From positions 1-42,155 of the forward strand of contig NZ_WTLB01000037.1 in the NCBI RefSeq assembly GCF_011378855.1: DNA of 42,155 bases. The letters run 5' to 3'. This document shows, one piece after another, positions 15,723-22,762 of this stretch; position 1 is the first letter of the stretch, and every line of letters begins with the position of its first letter. Made by a program: the position numbers and the translations under genes. This DNA comes from Pseudoalteromonas sp. Z1A8. Lineage in GTDB: Bacteria; Pseudomonadota; Gammaproteobacteria; Enterobacterales; Alteromonadaceae. Below the pieces are notes generated by a model that saw nothing but the letters and a program-made list of their open reading frames with translations, made no database searches and was not told the DNA's origin.

Positions 15723-16018
15723 TGACGACTATTTTACTCATGGCGTGTATTACATTTTTTACACGTTATTTATTTTTGCATCGTGCTTTACCGTTTAAAG
15801 TGGGACCTAAAATGCAGCAGTTTTTAAGCTTTAGCGCCCCCGCAGTGCTTACCGCTATTTGGGTGCCTATTGTGTTTTTAAATGAAGATGGCATTAATTT
15901 AAACTGGCAAAACCCTTATTTAAGCGCCGCGATAGTTGCTATTATTGTTGCCTACAAAACACATAATATTTATTACACAACGCTTGCCGGCATGGGACTA
16001 TTTTTAATATTAAATTAG
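15719..16018 (+). CDS. azlD: AzlD family branched-chain amino acid exporter, small subunit
   Basis: The 99-residue, four-helix small subunit that partners AzlC. The blocks TFFTRYLFLHRALPF and FLSFSAPAVLTAIWVPIVF are typical of AzlD. ATG 15719 overlaps the azlC stop; the second ATG directly follows and could serve equally. The pair needs both proteins for export. Confidence 0.92.
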   Translation: MMTTILLMACITFFTRYLFLHRALPFKVGPKMQQFLSFSAPAVLTAIWVPIVFLNEDGINLNWQNPYLSAAIVAIIVAYKTHNIYYTTLAGMGLFLILN

Positions 16019-16090
16019 TGCGTTCTTTATACTTTATGAAAGAGTTCACTCAGGTTAAAATGCGGCTAACAACAATAAAAAGACGTCAAT

Positions 16091-16588
16091 ATGCACAAAT
16101 TTCATCAATTAAGCGCAACAAGCTTGCAGGGTCAACCTATCAACTTTAAAGATTTTGAAGGTAGGGTTGTGCTTATTGTTAATACCGCAAGTAAATGTGG
16201 ATTTACCTACCAGTACGAGTCACTGCAAGCTTTGCACGATAAGTATGCCAGCCAAGGTTTAGTTATTTTGGGATTCCCATGTAACCAATTTGGTCAGCAA
16301 GAACCAGGGAGTGCAGAACAAATTAAGCAAGAATGTTTAATTAACTACGGCGTTAGCTTTTTAATGGCAGCCAAAGTAGATGTCAACGGTCAGCATGCAC
16401 ATCCGGTATTTCGTCACTTAAAATCAGCCTTACCTGGTTTTTTAACACGTAAAATAAAATGGAATTTTACTAAATTTTTAATTGCCGCAGATGGTACGCC
16501 AATTAAGCGCTATGCACCTTTTACTAAACCCGAAAAGCTAGAGCTTACAATTCAAAAAGCATTAACGCAGGCTAAAAATATGCTTTAA
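16091..16588 (+). CDS. Glutathione peroxidase family (cysteine type) thiol peroxidase
   Basis: A 165-residue cytoplasmic peroxidase that reduces hydrogen or lipid peroxides, usually with thioredoxin in bacteria. The peroxidatic Cys36 sits in NTASKCGFTYQY, the second conserved block is GFPCNQFGQQEPG (Cys64, a resolving-cysteine candidate), and WNFTKFL carries the Trp and Asn of the catalytic tetrad. The start at ATG 16091 has only a weak upstream purine stretch. A terminator follows at 16594-16620. No OxyR-type site is visible here, unlike at dps. Confidence 0.93.
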   Translation: MHKFHQLSATSLQGQPINFKDFEGRVVLIVNTASKCGFTYQYESLQALHDKYASQGLVILGFPCNQFGQQEPGSAEQIKQECLINYGVSFLMAAKVDVNGQHAHPVFRHLKSALPGFLTRKIKWNFTKFLIAADGTPIKRYAPFTKPEKLELTIQKALTQAKNML

Positions 16589-16593
16589 AAAGT

Positions 16594-16620
16594 AATAAAG
16601 AGGCGCAAGGCCTCTTTATT
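16594..16620 (+). terminator. Rho-independent terminator after the glutathione peroxidase gene
   Basis: AATAAAGAGGC (16594-16604) pairs perfectly with GCCTCTTTATT (16610-16620) around GCAAG. Confidence 0.8.
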
Positions 16621-16705
16621 GCCAATACTATTAAAACTAAAACATACGTATAACTGTACATTTAAACTCTCAATATTAATTGGTATCTATTTATACTAGC
16701 GAAAT

Positions 16706-16891
16706 TTAATCGGTGTAATCGCTTAAATCGTCTTCGCCTAGATTTTTACGCAAGCGTTTTTGCTCAAGGTAGTCTTCCAACTTCTTCTTAACCTTTTGCT
16801 TGTTCTTATCGTGTTGATTACGTCCGAGCATTTCGTACTCGTCTTCAACAAAATCGTCATCTAGCGCATCGTAACTAAATGTCTTACCCAC
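16706..16891 (-). CDS. Small acidic protein, PA3496-like (putative envelope integrity family)
   Basis: A 61-residue cytoplasmic protein with an acidic N-terminal part (DALDDDFVEDEYE), a Lys-rich linker and a helical end with KKKLEDYLEQKRLRKNLG. This layout resembles the PA3496 family, whose role is not well defined. The start was set at GTG 16891 because GGAG lies six bases upstream. An in-frame ATG at 16903 and a TTG at 16924 would extend it by 4 or 11 residues but lack a ribosome binding site. No partner gene is nearby. Confidence 0.65.
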   Translation of the reverse strand: MGKTFSYDALDDDFVEDEYEMLGRNQHDKNKQKVKKKLEDYLEQKRLRKNLGEDDLSDYTD

Positions 16892-17226
16892 AACCCACTC
16901 CATAAAGTGTTTGAGACCAACCAAGGATTTTATTATCGCAATAGTCGGTAAAATTAAAAAATGTTCAACGCTAAAGTGCTCTGCAAATTAACATCAAAAT
17001 AAAGCCACGTGACTACTGTAAATAGTCTTCATGTCAGTAATGTGAATAAATAGCGCTAAATTTGAATTGAGGAAAGTGAGAGTTTTTTATCGTATCGATA
17101 AATAAAATTTATTAATTTTTATTAGTTAGCCAATTTGACTAAAAAATGGTTGTTTATTAATTAATTTCACTTACTAAAAAACAAACAAAAACAGTTAACC
17201 ATCTGTTTTATATTAAAAAATAAAAC

Positions 17227-17241
17227 TGGCACCAAACTTGT
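17227..17241 (+). promoter_or_regulatory. Sigma54-like promoter candidate in the 16925-17280 gap
   Basis: TGGCAC, five bases, TTGT: the -24/-12 spacing of sigma54 promoters is kept (GG and the final GT separated by 10 bp), but the -12 element reads TTGT instead of TTGC. It lies about 40 bases before the ATG of the DUF2884 gene. Apart from this the 356-bp gap is very AT-rich and shows no gene. Confidence 0.25.
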
Positions 17242-17280
17242 TATTAATTAATCGTCATCAACAAAAAGTAGAGAATAAAC

Positions 17281-18075
17281 ATGAAAAAATTACTATTAGT
17301 TAGCGCATTAATTTGTACACCTGCTGCAATGGCTCACAACGACAACGATTCTGCAATTTCATTTAGTAATGATGAATGTAACGTCGAATTTAAAAATGAC
17401 GTACGCATTAAGCCAAACGAATTAGAAATTTTTACCGCTAACAATAAAACCATGCAATTTAATACCCATGGTGACTTAACCGTAGATGGCGAATTTGTAG
17501 CGCTGAATAATTCGCAGCGCGAAGCACTGAATAAGTACTCTGATAGTTTACGCACACAATTACCTGAAGTAGCTAATATAGCGCTAGAAGGTGTTAAAAT
17601 TGCCGGTGTGGCATTAGAAGAAGTAGGCAATGCATTTAATATAGACGGCCTTGATAATATGTCTGAGCTTATGGACGACATTAAAATTGAGGTAGAAAAC
17701 ACATTTTACCAACAAGGTACATTTGTAATGGGTCAACAAAGCTTTAACCAATTTGGTGAAAACTTTGAGCAACAATTTGAAGAGCAAATAGAAACGGCTG
17801 TTGAGTCTGCCGTAATGCAATCTATGGGCAGTATTTTAGTGGCTTTAGGCTCTGAATTACTTGGTTCTGGTGGCGATATGGATGCCTTTGAGCAACGCAT
17901 GGAAAATATGGGCGCTCAAATAGAAGAAAAAGTAGAGCTTCATGCAAGCGCACTTGAAGAACGCGCTAACTCTTTATGTGAAAACTTTGCTGATATTGCA
18001 GAACAAGAAGAGCAATTAGTAATGCAAGTGCCAGAACTTAAAGGTTACCAGTTATTTAGCTTTAAACTCAATTAA
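17281..18075 (+). CDS. DUF2884 (YggN family) periplasmic protein
   Basis: A 264-residue exported protein with a clear signal peptide (MKKLLLVSALICTPAAMA). The mature part begins with SNDECNVEFKNDVRIKP, followed by the family stretch with NGEL-like and LNNSQREAL motifs, a Gly/Ala-rich middle, and a long Glu/Gln-rich helical region (about 150-230) that is probably coiled coil. The two cysteines, one in DECN and one in SLCENF, may form a disulfide. YggN/DUF2884 proteins have no known activity. ATG 17281 has a modest AGTAGAG ribosome binding site. It is monocistronic with a terminator at 18105-18138. Confidence 0.85.
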   Translation: MKKLLLVSALICTPAAMAHNDNDSAISFSNDECNVEFKNDVRIKPNELEIFTANNKTMQFNTHGDLTVDGEFVALNNSQREALNKYSDSLRTQLPEVANIALEGVKIAGVALEEVGNAFNIDGLDNMSELMDDIKIEVENTFYQQGTFVMGQQSFNQFGENFEQQFEEQIETAVESAVMQSMGSILVALGSELLGSGGDMDAFEQRMENMGAQIEEKVELHASALEERANSLCENFADIAEQEEQLVMQVPELKGYQLFSFKLN

Positions 18076-18104
18076 TACAGCAAACGTTATTTAACATCCC
18101 TTTG

Positions 18105-18138
18105 GCAGCACTTAAGTTTACTTAAATGCTGCTTTTTT
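18105..18138 (+). terminator. Rho-independent terminator after the DUF2884 gene
   Basis: GCAGCA-c-TTAAGT pairs with ACTTAA-a-TGCTGC (one mismatch) around a TT loop, followed by six T. Confidence 0.75.
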
Positions 18139-18151
18139 GTGTTTCACGAAC

Positions 18152-19594
18152 TTACTTTTTAGCTAATAAAGTAAGCTTACCCAGAGTAATAATTGCTTGC
18201 TCTATCTGCTCGCTCCACTGCACACCATAACTTAATCTTACACAGCTTTTATATTTATTAGAGGCTGAAAAAATAAGCCCCGGGGTTATGCTAATACCCA
18301 CTTCAAGCGCAAGTAAAAATAACTTTTGGCTATCGTATTCGCCTCCTAAATCAAGCCACATTACGCAGCCTCCCTTAGGGTCGCTTATACGTGTGTTTTT
18401 TGGCATCGCTTGTTGTAAGCACCATCGCATACGCTCTTTGTTATCACGTAGGCGCTGCCTGAGTACTTTTAGGTTTCGATCGTACTCGCCGCTGGCAATA
18501 AATTCTGATAACGCCCATTGATTTATTAACGACGCAGAGCAACTTAGTGCTCTTTTATATCGCCTTGCTTGCGTTGCAAATTTACCGGCAACTAACCAAC
18601 CTACACGATAGCTTGGCGCTGCCGTTTTAGAAAAAGATGAGCAACTGATCACTAATCCTTTTTTAGAATACGCTAAAGCAGGAGTGCCTCGTTTTGCCGT
18701 AAAATATAAATCGCCGTATACGTCATCTTCAATAAGCACTACGTCGTGGCTTTCAAGTAGCTCCACCAGCTGCTGTCTGTTTGTATCTGGCATAAAACTG
18801 CCCACGGGGTTACTAATAGCAGTTGAGAATAAACAGGCTTTTATATCATGCTCGTTTAAAGCCCGTTCTAAATCGTTTAACCAAATGCCGTTATCTGGAC
18901 ACAGTGGTATTTCGAGCGCTTTGAGGCCTAAGCTCTCTATTAGCTCTATAATACCGTGATAACAGGGCGTTTCTATGGCCACTATATCGCCTGGCTTTGT
19001 CACACATTTAAGCGCAATAGCCATGGCTTCCTGTGCACCATTGGTGATCACAAGCTCGTCCATATCAATACCAATGCCAAAATCTAGATAGCGATGCACT
19101 AGTTGCTTTTTCAGCGGTACAAATCCATCTGTTGGCCCATAGTTAATGGCTTTACTGCCGGCAATTGTCATTACGCGGCGCATATTTCTGGCAAGTGCTT
19201 TATCGGTAGGTGCAGCGGCTATAGGGTTAGCGATACCAAAAGGGACTACGTTAGCTTGATGAATGGCGCTGTATACCTGCTCTATTAAGGCTTGTTTATT
19301 TACCACAACAGGCTCTCGACTTAACTTAACTCGCTTAGGTAAGTTATGCGCGGCGTTAACCGCTTTTAAAAAGTAGCCTGACTTTTCGCGTGCCTCTACT
19401 AGCCCTTGATCCTCAAGTGCTTGATACGCTTGTTTTACAGTGGGAATACTTATATTTAAGTTATCTGCCATTTTACGCAGTGATGGAAGTTTTTCGCCGG
19501 GGAGTAAAACTTGTTGAGCGCTCATATCTCTAATTAACTGAATAACTTGTTGATATAAAAAATCGTGCCCTTGGCTATTTTTTTGTCTTATCAT
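18152..19594 (-). CDS. MocR/PdxR-type regulator: GntR winged helix fused to class I aminotransferase
   Basis: Residues about 10-75 form a GntR winged-helix domain (MSAQQVLLPGEKLPSLRKMADNLNIS and TVKQAYQALEDQGLV). Residues about 110-480 are a fold-type I aminotransferase domain that binds PLP; SSFSKTAAPSYRVGW carries the Schiff-base lysine. Such proteins sense PLP or an amino-acid adduct and control a neighbouring gene. The divergent EamA transporter gene at 19697, with CTGTATA boxes between, is the likely target. ATG 19594 was chosen over an adjacent GTG at 19597. Length 480 is normal. Confidence 0.92.
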   Translation of the reverse strand: MIRQKNSQGHDFLYQQVIQLIRDMSAQQVLLPGEKLPSLRKMADNLNISIPTVKQAYQALEDQGLVEAREKSGYFLKAVNAAHNLPKRVKLSREPVVVNKQALIEQVYSAIHQANVVPFGIANPIAAAPTDKALARNMRRVMTIAGSKAINYGPTDGFVPLKKQLVHRYLDFGIGIDMDELVITNGAQEAMAIALKCVTKPGDIVAIETPCYHGIIELIESLGLKALEIPLCPDNGIWLNDLERALNEHDIKACLFSTAISNPVGSFMPDTNRQQLVELLESHDVVLIEDDVYGDLYFTAKRGTPALAYSKKGLVISCSSFSKTAAPSYRVGWLVAGKFATQARRYKRALSCSASLINQWALSEFIASGEYDRNLKVLRQRLRDNKERMRWCLQQAMPKNTRISDPKGGCVMWLDLGGEYDSQKLFLLALEVGISITPGLIFSASNKYKSCVRLSYGVQWSEQIEQAIITLGKLTLLAKK

Positions 19595-19606
19595 CACACA
19601 CCAAAT

Positions 19607-19652
19607 CTGTATAGGTTACATTTTTACTTTTCTGTATATGGTAAGTATACAG
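19607..19652. promoter_or_regulatory. Repeated CTGTATA boxes in the MocR/EamA intergenic region
   Basis: CTGTATA occurs at 19607-19613 and at 19632-19638 (25 bp apart, direct), and its inverse TATACAG at 19646-19652. The last two form a perfect palindrome with a 7-bp spacer. MocR regulators are known to bind spaced direct repeats; assignment to this regulator is inferred. Confidence 0.6.
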
Positions 19653-19696
19653 ATAGGTCTTAAAATAGCCATTCAATCGGGCTTTGAGGACTAACC

Positions 19697-20626
19697 ATGA
19701 AAAGTGCAGCGTTATACATTACAACCGTTTTAATTTGGGGTTCTACTTGGTTAGCCATAGAATTTCAGTTAGGCGATATTGCAGTCGAGTTATCGTTATT
19801 TTATCGCTTTGCTATTGCAGCGCTTTTAATGTGGTTGTATGTAGCGTACAAAAAACCCGACATGCGTTTCTCATTAGTCGATCATGGCTTTTTTGCTTTA
19901 TTAGCTCTGTTTAACTTTGGTTTAAATTACTTAATGCTTTACTGGGCACAAAATTACCTAACCTCAGCCATGAGCTCTATTGCCTTTTCAATGCTGCTGG
20001 TTATGAACATAGTTAACACCCGATTATTTTTTGGTAAGCCAATCTCAAAGCGAATTTATACCGGCGCAGTACTCGCTGTATTAGGTATTACATGCCTATT
20101 TTGGCCGCAGTTACAGCAGTTCGACTTAAGTAATGGTGCGTTGGTCGGGTTACTACTTGCCCTTGGTGGCACCTTTGTGGCTTCATTAGGTAATATGGTA
20201 AGCGTTCGAAATTCTCGTAAGCAAATTGGTGTATTACAAGGCAATGCATGGGGCATGTTATATAGCGCCGTAGGCTTAGCGCTATACGTATTAATGAATG
20301 ATGTGCAATTTAGTGTAAACGCACCACCGAGTTACTGGTTGTCATTACTTTACTTATCAATATTTGGCACCGTAATCGCTTTTGGTTGCTACTTTGCACT
20401 ACTAAAAAATATTGGCCCCGAAAAAGCCAGCTACGTTATTGTTTTATTTCCATTAGTGGCAGTAACGCTAAGTAGCTTTTTTGAAGGGTTTGAATGGCAC
20501 GCAAATACCTTTGCAGGATTTAGCCTAGTGCTATTAGGTAACGCCATTGTGCTTACCCCAACAAAACGAATTAATGCCTTTTTAGCAAATAGAGCAATAG
20601 CTAAAAGTGGCTCCATCCCCAGTTAG
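19697..20626 (+). CDS. EamA family (DMT superfamily) transporter
   Basis: A 309-residue inner-membrane transporter with ten predicted helices arranged as two EamA repeats. The first (about 1-135) starts with ALYITTVLIWGSTWLAIEF and the second (about 150-290) contains the GTVIAFGCYFALLKNIGPEKAS motif. Members export amino acids or other small metabolites; the neighbouring PLP-binding MocR regulator suggests an amino acid or vitamin B6-related compound. ATG 19697 has GAGGAC upstream. A shared terminator lies at 20651-20682. Confidence 0.92.
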   Translation: MKSAALYITTVLIWGSTWLAIEFQLGDIAVELSLFYRFAIAALLMWLYVAYKKPDMRFSLVDHGFFALLALFNFGLNYLMLYWAQNYLTSAMSSIAFSMLLVMNIVNTRLFFGKPISKRIYTGAVLAVLGITCLFWPQLQQFDLSNGALVGLLLALGGTFVASLGNMVSVRNSRKQIGVLQGNAWGMLYSAVGLALYVLMNDVQFSVNAPPSYWLSLLYLSIFGTVIAFGCYFALLKNIGPEKASYVIVLFPLVAVTLSSFFEGFEWHANTFAGFSLVLLGNAIVLTPTKRINAFLANRAIAKSGSIPS

Positions 20627-20650
20627 ACGCGTTATTAACGCAACTAACAC

Positions 20651-20682
20651 AAAGCGCCTACTTTACTGTAGGCGCTTTTTTA
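20651..20682. terminator. Bidirectional terminator between the EamA and lipid-kinase genes
   Basis: AAAGCGCCTAC (20651-20661) pairs with GTAGGCGCTTT (20668-20678), with A and T tracts on both sides. The stem extends into the last codons of the lipid-kinase gene (stop at 20663). Confidence 0.85.
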
Positions 20683-21532
20683 TTGGCATATGAAATAGTA
20701 AAGCGTGTCCATGCACACTAATAACCGCAGGTGTTTTGCCTAACAACTCACCATCTGCTTCAATCAATAACCCTTCAGTATTTATGAAAGCTGTACTTAA
20801 ACGGCTATAGGTAAGATTTTTTATATGTTGATGGCGCTTAAAAAATAATTTAATAAAACTTATTACATTATAAAAAAGCCCACCCGATCGCATTTGATAA
20901 CACTCAAGCTTTCCATCTGTTAAATCAGCATTTGGCGCTATTTCTAAACCACCACCAAAAAATTTATGATTAGCAAATACGGTAATTAAATTTTGATACT
21001 GCCTAGCATCGTTATTAAACGTGCCGTGTAACTGCTGAGCTTGATAGTAAAATAGCTCTTTTACGCTCATCCAACTGTAATCAAAAGATGAAAAACTAGC
21101 TTTAGCCTCAATTGCTTTAACTACATGGGCATCAAACCCTACCCCTGCAATATTAATAAAATAGCGGCTATTAATTTTCCCCACATCAATTGCTGTCGGT
21201 GTATTAAATAATGCCTTTCGCCAATCATCTTCTTTGCAGCCAAATCCCCTAGAGAAATCGTTACCTGTGCCGCAGGGCAACAACGCTAGCGAACAATTGC
21301 TCCCTATTAATGCATTAACCGCTAAGTTTAATGTGCCGTCTCCACCGAGTACGACTGCTTTGGTAAATTTACCTAGTAATAAGCTTATTTGAGCACAGTC
21401 ATTCTCAAAGTTTCCTGTTGTAGTAAATATACAATAAGAGAAACTACGTTTTTTACAGGTGTTTTTAAGCCACATTAGTGATTTTTCACTCTGTTTTTTA
21501 ATACTTGGTTTAATAATTATCAGTAGTGACAA
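20663..21532 (-). CDS. Diacylglycerol/lipid kinase family protein (YegS/BmrU type)
   Basis: A 289-residue ATP-dependent lipid kinase. The glycine-rich ATP site is LGGDGTLN (residues 62-69), followed by LLPCGTGNDFSRGF, which is diagnostic of the DAGK catalytic domain, and by NIAGVGFDA and FFGGGLEIAPNADLTDGKL. The C-terminal domain shows the ADGE motif. The start appears to be TTG 21532: the first in-frame ATG is residue 20, past the first conserved beta strand, and no ATG lies upstream. The last four codons and the stop are part of the terminator stem at 20651-20682. Confidence 0.88.
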   Translation of the reverse strand: MSLLIIIKPSIKKQSEKSLMWLKNTCKKRSFSYCIFTTTGNFENDCAQISLLLGKFTKAVVLGGDGTLNLAVNALIGSNCSLALLPCGTGNDFSRGFGCKEDDWRKALFNTPTAIDVGKINSRYFINIAGVGFDAHVVKAIEAKASFSSFDYSWMSVKELFYYQAQQLHGTFNNDARQYQNLITVFANHKFFGGGLEIAPNADLTDGKLECYQMRSGGLFYNVISFIKLFFKRHQHIKNLTYSRLSTAFINTEGLLIEADGELLGKTPAVISVHGHALLFHMPIKKRLQ

Positions 21533-21858
21533 GCTTTTGTATCCATCAATCTGTTTAAGGATAAAATAATAGGCGTTTAATTGAATTTTTTTAATCTGAA
21601 TAACTAGTCAAAAAAGGCTATGTAAAATGCATATAACTAAATACAAAAAATAAAGAACCCCAGCATTAAAGCAGGAAAAGCCTATTCGCACGTAAATACA
21701 TATGCAAAAATAATAATACAGCTTACTGAATCGCACGTTAATAAAATCAAATCGGATTAGTTTATCTAATCCCTCGGCTCAATTTTTATCGTTGTATTTT
21801 TAATCAAACAACGTGCAAAATGCACGCGATTTCAACATATACAACCCGGAGCAAAATA
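21533..21858 (+). other. Regulatory region upstream of the 46-residue peptide gene
   Basis: This 326-bp stretch has no gene. It holds two copies of TCGCACGT (21686-21693 and 21731-21738, 45 bp apart), a perfect hairpin GGATTAG/CTAATCC (21754-21772), and the palindrome CGTGCA-AAA-TGCACG (21812-21826). The repeated GCACG core may be a regulator site, which is inference only. Confidence 0.35.
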
Positions 21859-21999
21859 ATGAAACCAATTAACACATTAAATCAAACTGCAGCAGCTCAA
21901 GTAGCCGTTAAACCAACTAACCGTAAAGCAAGAATGTTAGCTAAACTTAACACAATTGGTAAAAGACTAGCACTTAGCGGCGCAGCTCAATATAAATAA
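21859..21999 (+). CDS. Unannotated 46-residue basic peptide
   Basis: ATG 21859 is preceded by CCGGAG at a good distance, and the frame runs 46 codons to TAA at 21997. The product begins MKPINTLNQTAAAQVAVKPT, followed by a Lys/Arg-rich amphipathic stretch (NRKARMLAKLNTIGKRLAL) and ends GAAQYK. It has no signal peptide or membrane helix. The upstream region carries repeated motifs, and the downstream region (22027-22084) a large hairpin, so it looks like a discrete transcription unit. I recognise no family. It could be a small nucleic-acid-binding or ribosome-associated protein, but nothing proves it. Confidence 0.6.
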   Translation: MKPINTLNQTAAAQVAVKPTNRKARMLAKLNTIGKRLALSGAAQYK

Positions 22000-22026
22000 T
22001 CACTCAACCATGATTATTTTTGCGGT

Positions 22027-22084
22027 GCAGCAAACACCTAACCACTAAATGAAGTCACTTATTTAGCTCCCCTTTGTTTGCTGC
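22027..22084 (+). terminator. Large hairpin after the 46-residue peptide gene
   Basis: GCAGCAAACA (22027-22036) pairs perfectly with TGTTTGCTGC (22075-22084); inside, CTAAAT (22045-22050) pairs with ATTTAG (22061-22066). No U-tract follows, so it is a 3' UTR structure or mRNA stabiliser rather than a classic terminator. Confidence 0.45.
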
Positions 22085-22180
22085 AACCTATTTATTTTAT
22101 TAAAAATTGCCTTAATTTCCCCTTATTTACAAAAAAAACCTCATTTACGTACGTTTTTTAGGCAAACAGTCATTTTGCTA

Positions 22181-22209
22181 TTTACACAGCGGTATCACCT
22201 AAGTATTAT
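22181..22209 (+). promoter_or_regulatory. Promoter of the tRNA-Ser genes
   Basis: -35 TTTACA (22181-22186), 17-bp spacer, -10 TATTAT (22204-22209), then a GC-rich discriminator (CTGCGTC) typical of stable RNA promoters. The predicted start is a few bases before the first tRNA. Confidence 0.65.
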
Positions 22210-22219
22210 TCTGCGTCAC

Positions 22220-22310
22220 GGAGAGATGGCAGAGTGGTCGAATGCACCGGTCTTGAAAACCGGCATGGGTTTATAGCCCATCTAGGGTTCAAATCCCTAT
22301 CTCTCCACCA
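22220..22310 (+). tRNA. tRNA-Ser (anticodon TGA)
   Basis: Acceptor GGAGAGA pairs with TCTCTCC, the anticodon stem CCGGT/ACCGG holds the loop CTTGAAA (TGA at 22254-22256), a long variable arm (ATGGGT/GCCCAT type) is typical of serine tRNAs, the T arm has GGTTCAAATCC, and CCA is encoded. Confidence 0.97.
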
Positions 22311-22362
22311 TATTTTAATTGGTGGCTTTTTTTACTTCCATCAATACAAACGGTTATGCGTT

Positions 22363-22455
22363 GGAGAGGTGTCCGAGTGGCCGAAGGAGCTCCCCTGCTA
22401 AGGGAGTATAGAGTTTGTAGCTCTATCGAGGGTTCGAATCCCTCCCTCTCCACCA
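22363..22455 (+). tRNA. tRNA-Ser (anticodon GCT)
   Basis: Acceptor GGAGAGG pairs with CCTCTCC, the anticodon stem CTCCC/GGGAG holds CTGCTAA (GCT at 22397-22399), a long variable arm (TAGAG/CTCTA) follows, the T arm has GAGGGTTCGAATCCCTC, and CCA is encoded. Confidence 0.97.
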
Positions 22456-22503
22456 TACTTAATTTAAACCACTTAATTGTGGTTTTTTTGTGCCTAAAAT
22501 TTA
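22438..22503 (+). repeat. 66-bp direct repeat, copy 1 (tRNA-Ser 3' end and terminator)
   Basis: From the 3' half of the T arm of tRNA-Ser(GCT), through CCA and the terminator. It matches 22622-22687 at 65 of 66 positions. Confidence 0.9.
22465..22489 (+). terminator. Terminator after tRNA-Ser(GCT), copy 1
   Basis: AAACCAC, loop TTAATT, GTGGTTT and a run of T. It is part of the 66-bp segment duplicated at 22622-22687. Confidence 0.8.
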
Positions 22504-22518
22504 ACACCAGTACAAAAT

Positions 22519-22639
22519 GGGGAGGGTGAGAACCCTCGACAGGGTTCGACAAAATGTCTGGAACATTTTGGGCCGCTGCGAGCGTCGCGCAGCGATTGAT
22601 TACATGGATGTAAGCAAGTCTATCCCTCCCTCTCCACCA
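22519..22639 (+). other. tRNA-Ser-derived element with a three-hairpin insertion (tRNA-like)
   Basis: GGGGAGG (22519-22525) can pair fully, with one G-U, with CCTCTCC (22629-22635), which is followed by ACCA, giving an acceptor-like stem. Between lie three perfect hairpins: GAACCCT/AGGGTTC (22530-22547), CAAAATGT/ACATTTTG (22550-22570) and CGCTGCG/CGCAGCG (22574-22594). The first ends in AGGGTTCGA, as in the real T arm, and the segment closes with the T-arm remainder TCCCTC. It is not a functional tRNA: no anticodon arm is recognisable and it is 121 nt long. It looks like a tRNA-Ser copy whose T loop or body was replaced by a folded insert. Confidence 0.6.
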
Positions 22640-22687
22640 TACTTAATTTAAACCACTTGATTGTGGTTTTTTTGTGCCTAAAATTTA
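22622..22687 (+). repeat. 66-bp direct repeat, copy 2
   Basis: A second copy of the tRNA-Ser 3' end plus terminator, with one substitution in the terminator loop (TTGATT for TTAATT), 184 bp downstream of copy 1. Confidence 0.9.
22650..22673 (+). terminator. Terminator, copy 2
   Basis: AAACCAC, loop TTGATT, GTGGTTT and T-run; the duplicate of the tRNA terminator. It would end any transcript that reads through copy 1. Confidence 0.75.
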
Positions 22688-22762
22688 TAAAAACTAAACA
22701 AATTGTACCTAGTAATAACTTAGGGCATTATTAACACAACTTTAGCCACTTTAGGTTTAGCT

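Noticed and set aside
16670..16690. AATTGGTAT near 16677 as another MITE-like repeat end
   Set aside because: Only nine bases match and no internal blocks of the element are nearby.
22289..22552. 87-residue minus-strand frame containing EREGFEPS
   Set aside because: It is the antisense translation of tRNA-Ser and the adjoining repeat, a well-known annotation artefact.
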